Origin: Tritrichomonas musculus
Taxonomy: Eukaryota > Parabasalia > Tritrichomonadida > Tritrichomonadidae
DNA: 64,000 nt
Assembly (NCBI GenBank): GCA_039105265.1
Contig: JAPFFF010000058.1
Span: 186,001 to 250,000, forward strand
Reading direction: 5' to 3'
Part shown: piece after piece, positions 39,565 through 52,900 of the stretch
How positions within the stretch are numbered: the stretch's first letter is position 1
How the letters are laid out: each line of letters opens with the position of its first letter
Notes under the pieces: model-generated
The model's input: the letters and a program-made list of their open reading frames with translations, nothing else
Told to the model about the DNA's origin: nothing
Databases searched by the model: none
Position numbers and translations under genes: made by a program

Positions 39565-41515
39565 AATTCGCAATTACTTTTACAGAAAGAAACACAGTAG
39601 CAAGCTACAAGAAACACAATCAGTGCATCGAACACGAAAAAACCAACGAAACAGCGACCAACGCAGACCATTCACAATTCGCAATTACTTTTACAGAAAG
39701 AAACACAGTAGCAAGCTACAAGAAACACAATCAGTGCATCGAACACGAAAAAAACAACGAAACATTTATCAAAGAAACAGCGAACAACGCAGACCATTCA
39801 CAATTCGCAATTACTTTTACTAGAAAGAAACACAGTAGCAAGCTACAAGAAACACAATCAGTGCATCGAACACGAAAAAAACAACGAAACAGCGACCAAC
39901 GCAGACCATTCACAATTCGCAATTACTTTTACAGAAAGAAACACAGTAGCAAGCTACAAGAAACACAATCAGTGCATCGAACACGAAAAAAACAACGAAA
40001 CATTTATCAAAGAAACAGCGAACAACGCAGACCATTCACAATTCGCAATTACTTTTACTAGAAAGAAACACAGTGGCAAGCTACAAGAAACTCAATCAGT
40101 GCATCGAACACGAAAAAAACAACGAAACATTTAGCAAAGAAGCAGCTACAAACACAGACCATTCACAATTCGCAATTACTTTTACAGAAAGAAACACAGT
40201 AGCAAGCTACAAGAAACACAATCAGTGCATCGAACACGAAAAAACCAACGAAACAGCGACCAACGCAGACCATTCACAATTCGCAATTACTTTTACAGAA
40301 AGAAACACAGTAGCAAGCTACAAGAAACTCAATCAGTGCATCGAACACGAAAAAAACAACGAAACATGTAGCAAAGAAGCAGCTACAAGCACAGACCATT
40401 CACAATTCGCAATTACTTTTACAGAAAGAAACACAGTGGCAAGCTACAAGAAACTCAATCAGTGCATCGAACACGAAAAAAACAACGAAACATTTAGCAA
40501 AGAAGCAGCTACAAACGCAGACCATTCACAATTCGCAATTACTTTTACTAGAAAGAAACACAGTGGCAAGCTACAAGAAACTCAATCAGTGCATCGAACA
40601 CGAAAAAAACAACGAAACATTTAGCAAAGAAGCAGCTACAAACACAGACCATTCACAATTCGCAATTACTTTTACTAGAAAGAAACACAGTAGCAAGCTA
40701 CAAGAAACACAATCAGTGCATCGAACACGAAAAAAACAACGAAACATTTAGCAAAGAAGCAGCTGCAAACGCAGACCATTCGCAATTCGCAATTACTTTT
40801 ACAGAAAGAAACACAGTAGCAAGCTACAAGAAACACAATCAGTGCATCGAACACGAAAAAGCCAACGAAACAGCGACCAACGCAGACCATTCACAATTCG
40901 CAATTACTTTTACAGAAAGAAACACAGTAGCAAGCTACAAGAAACACAATCAGTGCATCGAACACGAAAAAAACAACGAAACATTTATCAAAGAAACAGC
41001 GAACAACGCAGACCATTCACAATTCGCAATTACTTTTACTAGAAAGAAACACAGTAGCAAGCTACAAGAAACTCAATCAGTGCATCGAACACGAAAAAAA
41101 CAACGAAACATTTAGCAAAGAAGCAGCTACAAACACAGACCATTCACAATTCGCAATTACTTTTACAGAAAGAAACACAGTAGCAAGCTACAAGAAACAC
41201 AATCAGTGCATCGAACACGAAAAAAACAACGAAACATTTATCAAAGAAGCAGCTACAAACGCAGACCATTCACAATTCGCAATTACTTTTACAGAAAGAA
41301 ACACAGTAGCAAGCTACAAGAAACACAATCAGTGCATCGAACACGAAAAAAACAACGAAACATGTAGCAAAGAAACAGCTACAAACACAGACCATTCACA
41401 ATTCGCAATTACTTTTACTAGAAAGAAACACAGTAGCAAGCTACAAGAAACTCAATCAGTGCATCGAACACGAAAAAACCAACGAAACAGCGAACAACAC
41501 AGACCATTCATAACC
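39565..41515 (+). repeat. 16-unit tandem array, 111 and 126-127 bp units
   Basis: The core AAGCTACAAGAAAC occurs 16 times. Spacings between neighbours are 111 bp or 126-127 bp, depending on whether a 15-16 nt segment around ATTTA(T/G)CAAAGAA is present. Units also share CAGTGCATCGAACACG and CAATTCGCAATTACTTTTAC. The 111 and 126 bp units keep one frame open, encoding a peptide around SYKKLNQCIEHEKNNET. The 127 bp units carry one extra T and break that frame. The array ends about 45 bp before the transposase ATG, so it may act as promoter or transposase-binding DNA, or be the relic of a repeat-coding region. Confidence 0.9.
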
Positions 41516-41558
41516 GCAATATCTTTTACAAAGACGTTTAACATTTTTTATTTTTAAA

Positions 41559-44500
41559 ATGCAAGATTCAAATACAAAGTACCATGTCTCAAAAGAAGAG
41601 ATTGAACTATTGGTTCCTGCACTTAAGAACTATTTTAGTTACCCTCAAAGAACTATTGAACGATCAAATATTGTACACGAAGTTGTAGCAAAGCTTTCAG
41701 TTATTAGCCAACATTGGAATCCTGGAACTGTAAGAAAATGGTTCATTAACAATATGCAACAATATGTTAAAAATTATTTATATGCATCTACTCCACAACC
41801 CATCATAGAAGAAGAAAAATTTCCAGGTTGCCCTGAATGGATGAATTATTATTTGCCTCGGCAATGGTATTATACGCTTCCTAAGAATATCCAACGCTAT
41901 TATGATCGAATAGAAGAAAAAACATTGGAAATGAGAAGAAATCAAGCACAATTTCAAAATGTTTTACAGCCACAAGCACAAGCACAAGCACAATTTCCGA
42001 ATACTCAATCAGTGCAATTACATCAACAACCACAAGCACAAGCACAAGTCCATGGAGTTCAAACAGAGCAAATACAGCAACAATCACAAACACAAGCACA
42101 AGTCCACAGAGTTCAGGCCCTTCAGTTGCAACCACAAGCACAATTTCAGAATACTCAATCAGTGCAATTACATCAACAACCACAAGCACAAGCACAAGTC
42201 CACGGAGTTCAGGCAATGCAAATACAGCAACAATCACAATTTCAGAATGCTCAATCAGTGCAATTACATCAACAACCACAAGCACAAGCACAAGTCCATG
42301 GAGCTCAGGCAATGCAAATACAGCAACAATCACAAACACAAGCACAAGTCCACAGAGTTCAGGCCCTTCAGTTGCAACCACAAGCACAATTTCAGAATAC
42401 TCAATCAGTGCAATTACATCAACAACCACAAGCACAAGCACAAGTCCACGGAGTTCAAACAGTGCAATTACATCAACAACCACAAGCACAAGCACAAGTC
42501 CACGGAGTTCAAACAGTGCAATTACATCAACAACCACAACCACAAGCACAAGTCCATGGAGCTCAGGCAATGCAATTGCAGCAACAATCACAAACACAAG
42601 CACAATTTCACAATACTCAATCAGTGCAATTACATCAACAACCACAAGCACAAGCACAAGTCCACGGAGTTCAGGCAATGCAATTGCAACCACAAGCACA
42701 ATTTCAGAATGCTCAATCAGTGCAATTACATCAACAACCACAAGCACAAGTTTACGGAGTTCAGGCAATGCAATTGCAGCAACAAGCACAATTTCCGAAT
42801 ACTCAATCAGTGCAATTACAGCCACAAGCACAAGCACAAGCACAATTTCCGAATACTCAATCAGTGCAATTACATCAACAACCACAAGCACAAGCACAAG
42901 TCCATGGAGTTCAAACAGAGCAAATACAGCAACAATCACAAACACAAGCACAAGTCCACGGAGTTCAGGCCCTTCAGTTGCAACCACAAGCACAATTTCA
43001 GAATACTCAATCAGTGCAATTACATCAACAACTACTAGCACAAGCACAAGTCCATGGAGCTCAGGCAATGCAATTGCAACCACAAGCACAATTTCAGAAT
43101 GCTCAATCAGTGCAATTACATCAACAACTACTAGCACAAGCACAAGTCCATGGAGTTCAAACAGAGCAAATACAGCAACAATCACAAACACAAGCACAAG
43201 TCCACGGAGTTCAGGCCCTTCAGTTGCAACCACAAGCACAATTTCAGAATACTCAATCAGTGCAATTACAGCCACAAGCACAAGCACAATTTCAGAATAC
43301 TCAATCAGTGCAATTACATCAGCAATCACAACCACAAGTCCAAGGAGCTCAGGCAATGCAATTGCAGCAACAATCACAAACACAAACACAATTTCAGAAT
43401 GCTCAATCAGTGCAATTACATCAACAACTACAAGCACAAGTCCACGGAGTTCAAACAGTGCAAATACAGCAACAACCACAAACACAATTTCAGAATACTC
43501 AACCAATGCAAATACAGCAACAACCACAAGCACAATTTCAGAATACTCAACCAATGCAATTGCAGCAACAACCACAAGCACAATTTCAGAATACTCAACC
43601 AATGCAATTACAGCAACAACCACAAGCACTATTTCAGAATACTCAACCAATGCAATTACAGCAACAACCACAAGCACTATTTCAGAATATTCAACCAGTG
43701 CAATTGAAGCCACAAGCACAAATTTACAGATCTCAACCAATGCAATTAATTCCTCAAGAACAATTGCAATTCCAAAGTACTCAACCATCACAATTTCAAC
43801 CACAGGTTTTAGTGCCTCAATGCCAGCCACCACAGGTATTAACGACTCCATATCATTCAATGATTAATATAGCAACTCCTTATCAATTTCAACCAGAACG
43901 CCAAAATCAATATCATCATACAGTACAGGATGATATACAAAGTTATAATCAAATGATGCAGCAAACAAAATGGCAAAGTAAAATGAATAACTCCAATTAT
44001 TTCAATTTTTCACAAAAGCGTAATACACAAGTTGTATCCTCTAATGATATTAATTTAAATGATGAGCCAACTATTTACGAAACCAATAACATAATAGTAC
44101 AGTTGCCGGAACTCTCAAAAGAAATACGAATTCAAGATCCACCTCAAAATGAACTTAATGAAAATACCAGAGAAACTCCGCCTGAGTTAGTAAATTGTTT
44201 CCTGGAACTCAACAATAATAATGTAGATTCATTAGATTTGTTACTATCATATGTCCATGATATTTCAATTGCACATGGATGTCCTTTTGTTGCAAAACAA
44301 ACAGGGCCTACGCGTTCCACTCAGATATTTGCTTGTAGTTTTCATGAAACTCAATTTCAATGCAAAGCTTGTATCAAGTTATATTATGATGATCTTTCTC
44401 ATAAAGTTTATATAGAAGAAATGGAGCATCATCATACTCATTGTATTGGACAAGTAAAGAAAGGAAAAACACGAAACTCATTACCATATATACAAAAGTT

Positions 44501-46064
44501 AAGAATTCAAAATGCAACAAATGACTTTCAAACCGCACAAGCAATAAAAGAAAAAGAAGGCTTAGTTTGTTCGAAAGATATATTATTTGGAGCAAGAAGA
44601 AAGGCACTCAAGAAATTGCGTGATAATGAAATGAAGCACTTATTGCAAGTTATGTTAGATTACAATAATTGGACCAATATTGTAATTATTGATGAGAATA
44701 ATAAGTTCCGCCACTGTTACTGTATACACAATCCTGTTCTTTATTCCACATACTCAAATGACGTTTGCATTATAGATGATACCAGTTGTACGAACTATTA
44801 TGGAAAGCCATTATTATCATTAGTAGTAGAAGACGAAAATAAAAATAATCAGTTGTTATCTTTTGCGATTATGGATAACAGATGCAAACCATCATTCATT
44901 GCTTTTTTTTCACATCTAAAGAAATTCATTGGCGATATAAGAGTTTTTGTTACAGATAGAAACCAAACACAAATAGAAGCAATTGAAGAAATCTGGCCAC
45001 ACGCTCATATAATGTATTGTCTCAGACACATAGGTAAAAACATCGGAACGAATGTCTCAGCCGCAATGAAAGAAAGATTCGATAAAATGGTACATAAACA
45101 AATAACAGAAAAAGAACTACTTGATGATTTCGAAAAATACCTAAAAGATCAAGATCCCAAAAGCCAAGGTTATTCTACAATATCCAATCTTTTATCATGT
45201 AAACACCGTTGGTTGCCAAGCATTACAGCTACATACTGTCACCGTGAAAATTCTACAAGCAATCGTGTTGAAGGATTCTTTGGTAAATTAAAAAATTTCA
45301 ATGAGCACCGAATTAAAACGCTAGGAAGATTAGTAAGATCAATTTATATATCCGCAGCAAATGAATACACTAATTCCATAAATACAGATGACTTTCATAT
45401 TAAAGATCATATATTGTCGCCTGAACACTCAGTGAAAGTAGGTTCTTATGCGTTAGAAAGAATACAAAAAGAGAATGACATCTTAGAAAACCTTCGCCTT
45501 CATAAAGAATACGGACCAACCTGTTGTGATACTCATGTTATTTTAGGACTTCCATGTCGCCACCTCTTGTTCAAAAGAATGAAAGAAAATAATGATCCTT
45601 TATTAACAATTAATGATATTCATCCAAGATGGTTGCATAGTTATCAATATGATATAAGTAAATCTATTCGAAATAGGGTCTCAATCAAAAAAATTAAGCT
45701 ACTAGAAGATGGTAATTGGACTTATTCGGCATGTATTGATAGATTCGAAAGATATTTTTCCGTAGCCAAGAGATCAAAAGCAATTCAAAAAATACTTAAA
45801 CAATGCCTTCTATTGTTACAAAATGAAGAACAAAAATCAGGAGAAAGTTCATTTATAATACCACCAGATAGTTTACTTATTTCAGGCAGATCCACAACAT
45901 TCCCTCGTAATAATGTCGATAAGCCAGGAGCACCTAAATTAAAAAAGCCGTATAAAAAAGGAGAAAATGAAAAGAATAATGCTAACAGATGCACAGAAGG
46001 TAAATGCAGGAAGCCAAGAAAATCTAGTGCTAAGACAATTAAGAAAAGAATCTCGAATGATTGA
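41559..46064 (+). CDS. MULE transposase with Q-rich repeat insert, 1,501 aa, intact
   Basis: This transposase catalyses cut-and-paste movement of the surrounding element. The N-terminus (1-130) has a helical DNA-binding-like segment ending HWNPGTVRKWFINNMQQY, reminiscent of a homeodomain recognition helix. Residues about 132-764 are an imperfect Gln-rich repeat (blocks such as QPQAQAQVHGVQ and QFQNTQSVQLHQ). The catalytic domain has all three acidic residues: Asp1073 in IIDDTSCTN, Asp1133 in FVTDRNQTQ and Glu1238 in SNRVEGFFGKLK, with the CLRH motif between the last two. A SWIM-type zinc motif follows (CCDTH...PCRHLL, about 1,322-1,338). The C-terminus is basic. No stop interrupts the frame. 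The repeat insert is very unusual for MULE transposases and could be tolerated linker or an interaction domain. Confidence 0.92.
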   Translation: MQDSNTKYHVSKEEIELLVPALKNYFSYPQRTIERSNIVHEVVAKLSVISQHWNPGTVRKWFINNMQQYVKNYLYASTPQPIIEEEKFPGCPEWMNYYLPRQWYYTLPKNIQRYYDRIEEKTLEMRRNQAQFQNVLQPQAQAQAQFPNTQSVQLHQQPQAQAQVHGVQTEQIQQQSQTQAQVHRVQALQLQPQAQFQNTQSVQLHQQPQAQAQVHGVQAMQIQQQSQFQNAQSVQLHQQPQAQAQVHGAQAMQIQQQSQTQAQVHRVQALQLQPQAQFQNTQSVQLHQQPQAQAQVHGVQTVQLHQQPQAQAQVHGVQTVQLHQQPQPQAQVHGAQAMQLQQQSQTQAQFHNTQSVQLHQQPQAQAQVHGVQAMQLQPQAQFQNAQSVQLHQQPQAQVYGVQAMQLQQQAQFPNTQSVQLQPQAQAQAQFPNTQSVQLHQQPQAQAQVHGVQTEQIQQQSQTQAQVHGVQALQLQPQAQFQNTQSVQLHQQLLAQAQVHGAQAMQLQPQAQFQNAQSVQLHQQLLAQAQVHGVQTEQIQQQSQTQAQVHGVQALQLQPQAQFQNTQSVQLQPQAQAQFQNTQSVQLHQQSQPQVQGAQAMQLQQQSQTQTQFQNAQSVQLHQQLQAQVHGVQTVQIQQQPQTQFQNTQPMQIQQQPQAQFQNTQPMQLQQQPQAQFQNTQPMQLQQQPQALFQNTQPMQLQQQPQALFQNIQPVQLKPQAQIYRSQPMQLIPQEQLQFQSTQPSQFQPQVLVPQCQPPQVLTTPYHSMINIATPYQFQPERQNQYHHTVQDDIQSYNQMMQQTKWQSKMNNSNYFNFSQKRNTQVVSSNDINLNDEPTIYETNNIIVQLPELSKEIRIQDPPQNELNENTRETPPELVNCFLELNNNNVDSLDLLLSYVHDISIAHGCPFVAKQTGPTRSTQIFACSFHETQFQCKACIKLYYDDLSHKVYIEEMEHHHTHCIGQVKKGKTRNSLPYIQKLRIQNATNDFQTAQAIKEKEGLVCSKDILFGARRKALKKLRDNEMKHLLQVMLDYNNWTNIVIIDENNKFRHCYCIHNPVLYSTYSNDVCIIDDTSCTNYYGKPLLSLVVEDENKNNQLLSFAIMDNRCKPSFIAFFSHLKKFIGDIRVFVTDRNQTQIEAIEEIWPHAHIMYCLRHIGKNIGTNVSAAMKERFDKMVHKQITEKELLDDFEKYLKDQDPKSQGYSTISNLLSCKHRWLPSITATYCHRENSTSNRVEGFFGKLKNFNEHRIKTLGRLVRSIYISAANEYTNSINTDDFHIKDHILSPEHSVKVGSYALERIQKENDILENLRLHKEYGPTCCDTHVILGLPCRHLLFKRMKENNDPLLTINDIHPRWLHSYQYDISKSIRNRVSIKKIKLLEDGNWTYSACIDRFERYFSVAKRSKAIQKILKQCLLLLQNEEQKSGESSFIIPPDSLLISGRSTTFPRNNVDKPGAPKLKKPYKKGENEKNNANRCTEGKCRKPRKSSAKTIKKRISND
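41955..43850 (+). repeat. In-gene tandem repeats (Q-rich coding), open in several frames
   Basis: Short imperfect units built from CACAAGCACAA, CAGTGCAATTACATCAACAA and GTTCA(A/G)(G/A) blocks code the Gln-rich insert. The same DNA is also open for 359 codons in another forward frame (HKHKHKSTEF-type peptide) and for about 650 codons on the opposite strand. Openness in extra frames follows from stop-free repeat units and is not evidence of further genes. Confidence 0.85.
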
Positions 46065-46668
46065 ATATGCAAATAGTAATGGCTTGAGAACTGACCAGAT
46101 AAATACATTAAATTGTTCAATGTTATGTAAAAATTTGTTTTATTTGCCTTATTATTATATAATAATTATATTATAATTATATTAATTATCGTTTGAAAAC
46201 TGAGATTATAATTCAAAGTCTACATTTCATTAGCCTTGCTAAATAGTTAAATAGAAATTTTAAAGATATTTCTGATGTTTAATCTAGGTTATGATTTTCA
46301 ATTGTACCTTTTGATTAATAAAATGTTAATTATTTACATTATTTTTACCTTTTTTGATTTACTTTTAATTATTATTATTATGATGATGATCATTTTAAGG
46401 AATACATAATAAATCGGAATATCGTTTTATTTTTTTTTTTTTTTTCTGACTCACTTTTTCAATAAAAGCATATTTTTATTTTTTATGTAAAAAACACTAT
46501 TTTCAATATTTATTTAGACAATATTATTCTACTCATGAAAATATGAAATACAAATCAATTTCATATTTCGCTAAAATTTCTTACTCTTCGAGTCCATCTA
46601 AAAAAAATTGAATGGACTTAACCTGAACAATGACCTATGACGATCATGATTTTAACCATATAAAAATT

Positions 46669-46708
<40 letters not shown>

Positions 46709-46958
46709 TTCTTATAGAATAATAAGTAGGCTATTATTTAACAAATTGTAGTTCAATTTGAATGAAACTCAAATACTTTAACATTTTTATCTTCATTTAT
46801 GGTTTCTGTTTTTACTTTTCAATAAGAATAAATTGTATCCATAGTCTCAGTAATATAATAATATGGAATCAAAAGAGCAGTAACACGATATAACTTTTTG
46901 AAATATAAACCATTAAAAAAGAAATCTTCTGGATTCAAGACATTATATTTTGAAAAAT
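46065..46958. other. Spacer between transposase and satellite, inside the MULE
   Basis: AT-rich spacer with a 27-nt A tract (46676-46702). The last 20 bp (ending TTTTGAAAAATGG) already resemble a degenerate satellite unit end. No gene is seen. Confidence 0.5.
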
Positions 46959-49900
46959 GGAATTAGAGAATCTTAACTGCAAAAATCATTATAAGATAAA
47001 CTATTCTGTATTATGAATAATGGAACTAGAGAATCTTAACTGCAAAAATCATTATAAGATAAACTATTCTGTATTATGAATAATGGAACTAGAGAATCTT
47101 AACTGCAAAAATCATTATAAGATAAACTATTCTGTATTATGAATAATGGAACTAGAGAATCTTAACTGCAAAAATCATTATAAGATAAACTATTCTGTAT
47201 TATGAATAATGAAACTAGAGAATCTTAACTGCAAAAATCATTATAAGATAAACTATTCTGTATTATGAATAATGAAACTAGAGAATCTTAACTGCAAAAA
47301 TCATTATAAGATAAACTATTCTGTATTATGAATAATGGAACTAGAGAATCTTAACTGCAAAAATCATTATAAGATAAACTATTCTGTATTATGAATAATG
47401 GAACTAGAGAATCTTAACTGCAAAAATCATTATAAGATAAACTATTCTGTATTATGAATAATGAAACTAGAGAATCTTAACTGCAAAAATCATTATAAGA
47501 TAAACTATTCTGTATTATGAATAATGGAACTAGAGAATCTTAACTGCAAAAATCATTATAAGATAAACTATTCTGTATTATGAATAATGGAACTAGAGAA
47601 TCTTAACTGCAAAAATCATTATAAGATAAACTATTCTGTATTATGAATAATGGAACTAGAGAATCTTAACTGCAAAAATCATTATAAGATAAACTATTCT
47701 GTATTATGAATAATGGAACTAGAGAATCTTAACTGCAAAAATCATTATAAGATAAACTATTCTGTATTATGAATAATGAAACTAGAGAATCTTAACTGCA
47801 AAAATCATTATAAGATAAACTATTCTGTATTATGAATAATGAAACTAGAGAATCTTAACTGCAAAAATCATTATAAGATAAACTATTCTGTATTATGAAT
47901 AATGAAACTAGAGAATCTTAACTGCAAAAATCATTATAAGATAAACTATTCTGTATTATGAATAATGAAACTAGAGAATCTTAACTGCAAAAATCATTAT
48001 AAGATAAACTATTCTGTATTATGAATAATGAAACTAGAGAATCTTAACTGCAAAAATCATTATAAGATAAACTATTCTGTATTATGAATAATGGAACTAG
48101 AGAATCTTAACTGCAAAAATCATTATAAGATAAACTATTCTGTATTATGAATAATGAAACTAGAGAATCTTAACTGCAAAAATCATTATAAGATAAACTA
48201 TTCTGTATTATGAATAATGAAACTAGAGAATCTTAACTGCAAAAATCATTATAAGATAAACTATTCTGTATTATGAATAATGGAACTAGAGAATCTTAAC
48301 TGCAAAAATCATTATAAGATAAACTATTCTGTATTATGAATAATGAAACTAGAGAATCTTAACTGCAAAAATCATTATAAGATAAACTATTCTGTATTAT
48401 GAATAATGGAACTAGAGAATCTTAACTGCAAAAATCATTATAAGATAAACTATTCTGTATTATGAATAATGGAACTAGAGAATCTTAACTGCAAAAATCA
48501 TTATAAGATAAACTATTCTGTATTATGAATAATGAAACTAGAGAATCTTAACTGCAAAAATCATTATAAGATAAACTATTCTGTATTATGAATAATGGAA
48601 CTAGAGAATCTTAACTGCAAAAATCATTATAAGATAAACTATTCTGTATTATGAATAATGAAACTAGAGAATCTTAACTGCAAAAATCATTATAAGATAA
48701 ACTATTCTGTATTATGAATAATGAAACTAGAGAATCTTAACTGCAAAAATCATTATAAGATAAACTATTCTGTATTATGAATAATGGAACTAGAGAATCT
48801 TAACTGCAAAAATCATTATAAGATAAACTATTCTGTATTATGAATAATGAAACTAGAGAATCTTAACTGCAAAAATCATTATAAGATAAACTATTCTGTA
48901 TTATGAATAATGGAACTAGAGAATCTTAACTGCAAAAATCATTATAAGATAAACTATTCTGTATTATGAATAATGAAACTAGAGAATCTTAACTGCAAAA
49001 ATCATTATAAGATAAACTATTCTGTATTATGAATAATGAAACTAGAGAATCTTAACTGCAAAAATCATTATAAGATAAACTATTCTGTATTATGAATAAT
49101 GAAACTAGAGAATCTTAACTGCAAAAATCATTATAAGATAAACTATTCTGTATTATGAATAATGGAACTAGAGAATCTTAACTGCAAAAATCATTATAAG
49201 ATAAACTATTCTGTATTATGAATAATGGAACTAGAGAATCTTAACTGCAAAAATCATTATAAGATAAACTATTCTGTATTATGAATAATGGAACTAGAGA
49301 ATCTTAACTGCAAAAATCATTATAAGATAAACTATTCTGTATTATGAATAATGAAACTAGAGAATCTTAACTGCAAAAATCATTATAAGATAAACTATTC
49401 TGTATTATGAATAATGAAACTAGAGAATCTTAACTGCAAAAATCATTATAAGATAAACTATTCTGTATTATGAATAATGGAACTAGAGAATCTTAACTGC
49501 AAAAATCATTATAAGATAAACTATTCTGTATTATGAATAATGAAACTAGAGAATCTTAACTGCAAAAATCATTATAAGATAAACTATTCTGTATTATGAA
49601 TAATGAAACTAGAGAATCTTAACTGCAAAAATCATTATAAGATAAACTATTCTGTATTATGAATAATGGAACTAGAGAATCTTAACTGCAAAAATCATTA
49701 TAAGATAAACTATTCTGTATTATGAATAATGGAACTAGAGAATCTTAACTGCAAAAATCATTATAAGATAAACTATTCTGTATTATGAATAATGAAACTA
49801 GAGAATCTTAACTGCAAAAATCATTATAAGATAAACTATTCTGTATTATGAATAATGAAACTAGAGAATCTTAACTGCAAAAATCATTATAAGATAAACT

Positions 49901-52900
49901 ATTCTGTATTATGAATAATGGAACTAGAGAATCTTAACTGCAAAAATCATTATAAGATAAACTATTCTGTATTATGAATAATGAAACTAGAGAATCTTAA
50001 CTGCAAAAATCATTATAAGATAAACTATTCTGTATTATGAATAATGGAACTAGAGAATCTTAACTGCAAAAATCATTATAAGATAAACTATTCTGTATTA
50101 TGAATAATGGAACTAGAGAATCTTAACTGCAAAAATCATTATAAGATAAACTATTCTGTATTATGAATAATGGAACTAGAGAATCTTAACTGCAAAAATC
50201 ATTATAAGATAAACTATTCTGTATTATGAATAATGGAACTAGAGAATCTTAACTGCAAAAATCATTATAAGATAAACTATTCTGTATTATGAATAATGAA
50301 ACTAGAGAATCTTAACTGCAAAAATCATTATAAGATAAACTATTCTGTATTATGAATAATGAAACTAGAGAATCTTAACTGCAAAAATCATTATAAGATA
50401 AACTATTCTGTATTATGAATAATGAAACTAGAGAATCTTAACTGCAAAAATCATTATAAGATAAACTATTCTGTATTATGAATAATGAAACTAGAGAATC
50501 TTAACTGCAAAAATCATTATAAGATAAACTATTCTGTATTATGAATAATGAAACTAGAGAATCTTAACTGCAAAAATCATTATAAGATAAACTATTCTGT
50601 ATTATGAATAATGAAACTAGAGAATCTTAACTGCAAAAATCATTATAAGATAAACTATTCTGTATTATGAATAATGAAACTAGAGAATCTTAACTGCAAA
50701 AATCATTATAAGATAAACTATTCTGTATTATGAATAATGAAACTAGAGAATCTTAACTGCAAAAATCATTATAAGATAAACTATTCTGTATTATGAATAA
50801 TGAAACTAGAGAATCTTAACTGCAAAAATCATTATAAGATAAACTATTCTGTATTATGAATAATGAAACTAGAGAATCTTAACTGCAAAAATCATTATAA
50901 GATAAACTATTCTGTATTATGAATAATGAAACTAGAGAATCTTAACTGCAAAAATCATTATAAGATAAACTATTCTGTATTATGAATAATGAAACTAGAG
51001 AATCTTAACTGCAAAAATCATTATAAGATAAACTATTCTGTATTATGAATAATGGAACTAGAGAATCTTAACTGCAAAAATCATTATAAGATAAACTATT
51101 CTGTATTATGAATAATGAAACTAGAGAATCTTAACTGCAAAAATCATTATAAGATAAACTATTCTGTATTATGAATAATGAAACTAGAGAATCTTAACTG
51201 CAAAAATCATTATAAGATAAACTATTCTGTATTATGAATAATGGAACTAGAGAATCTTAACTGCAAAAATCATTATAAGATAAACTATTCTGTATTATGA
51301 ATAATGAAACTAGAGAATCTTAACTGCAAAAATCATTATAAGATAAACTATTCTGTATTATGAATAATGAAACTAGAGAATCTTAACTGCAAAAATCATT
51401 ATAAGATAAACTATTCTGTATTATGAATAATGAAACTAGAGAATCTTAACTGCAAAAATCATTATAAGATAAACTATTCTGTATTATGAATAATGGAACT
51501 AGAGAATCTTAACTGCAAAAATCATTATAAGATAAACTATTCTGTATTATGAATAATGGAACTAGAGAATCTTAACTGCAAAAATCATTATAAGATAAAC
51601 TATTCTGTATTATGAATAATGGAACTAGAGAATCTTAACTGCAAAAATCATTATAAGATAAACTATTCTGTATTATGAATAATGGAACTAGAGAATCTTA
51701 ACTGCAAAAATCATTATAAGATAAACTATTCTGTATTATGAATAATGAAACTAGAGAATCTTAACTGCAAAAATCATTATAAGATAAACTATTCTGTATT
51801 ATGAATAATGAAACTAGAGAATCTTAACTGCAAAAATCATTATAAGATAAACTATTCTGTATTATGAATAATGAAACTAGAGAATCTTAACTGCAAAAAT
51901 CATTATAAGATAAACTATTCTGTATTATGAATAATGAAACTAGAGAATCTTAACTGCAAAAATCATTATAAGATAAACTATTCTGTATTATGAATAATGA
52001 AACTAGAGAATCTTAACTGCAAAAATCATTATAAGATAAACTATTCTGTATTATGAATAATGAAACTAGAGAATCTTAACTGCAAAAATCATTATAAGAT
52101 AAACTATTCTGTATTATGAATAATGAAACTAGAGAATCTTAACTGCAAAAATCATTATAAGATAAACTATTCTGTATTATGAATAATGAAACTAGAGAAT
52201 CTTAACTGCAAAAATCATTATAAGATAAACTATTCTGTATTATGAATAATGGAACTAGAGAATCTTAACTGCAAAAATCATTATAAGATAAACTATTCTG
52301 TATTATGAATAATGAAACTAGAGAATCTTAACTGCAAAAATCATTATAAGATAAACTATTCTGTATTATGAATAATGGAACTAGAGAATCTTAACTGCAA
52401 AAATCATTATAAGATAAACTATTCTGTATTATGAATAATGGAACTAGAGAATCTTAACTGCAAAAATCATTATAAGATAAACTATTCTGTATTATGAATA
52501 ATGAAACTAGAGAATCTTAACTGCAAAAATCATTATAAGATAAACTATTCTGTATTATGAATAATGAAACTAGAGAATCTTAACTGCAAAAATCATTATA
52601 AGATAAACTATTCTGTATTATGAATAATGGAACTAGAGAATCTTAACTGCAAAAATCATTATAAGATAAACTATTCTGTATTATGAATAATGAAACTAGA
52701 GAATCTTAACTGCAAAAATCATTATAAGATAAACTATTCTGTATTATGAATAATGAAACTAGAGAATCTTAACTGCAAAAATCATTATAAGATAAACTAT
52801 TCTGTATTATGAATAATGGAACTAGAGAATCTTAACTGCAAAAATCATTATAAGATAAACTATTCTGTATTATGAATAATGGAACTAGAGAATCTTAACT

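Noticed and set aside
39565-41042. Several 60-180 codon frames in the 111/126 bp array
   Set aside because: They start and stop according to unit length changes, with no unique sequence at either end; treated as repeat, not genes.
41959-43707. His/Lys/Asn-rich forward frames of 359 and 185 codons
   Set aside because: Other-frame reading of the same coding repeats; the transposase frame continues on both sides, these do not.
41881-43860. 659-codon frame on the minus strand
   Set aside because: It is the mirror of the Gln-rich coding repeat (Val/Leu/Ile-rich peptide) and exists only because the repeat units lack stops.
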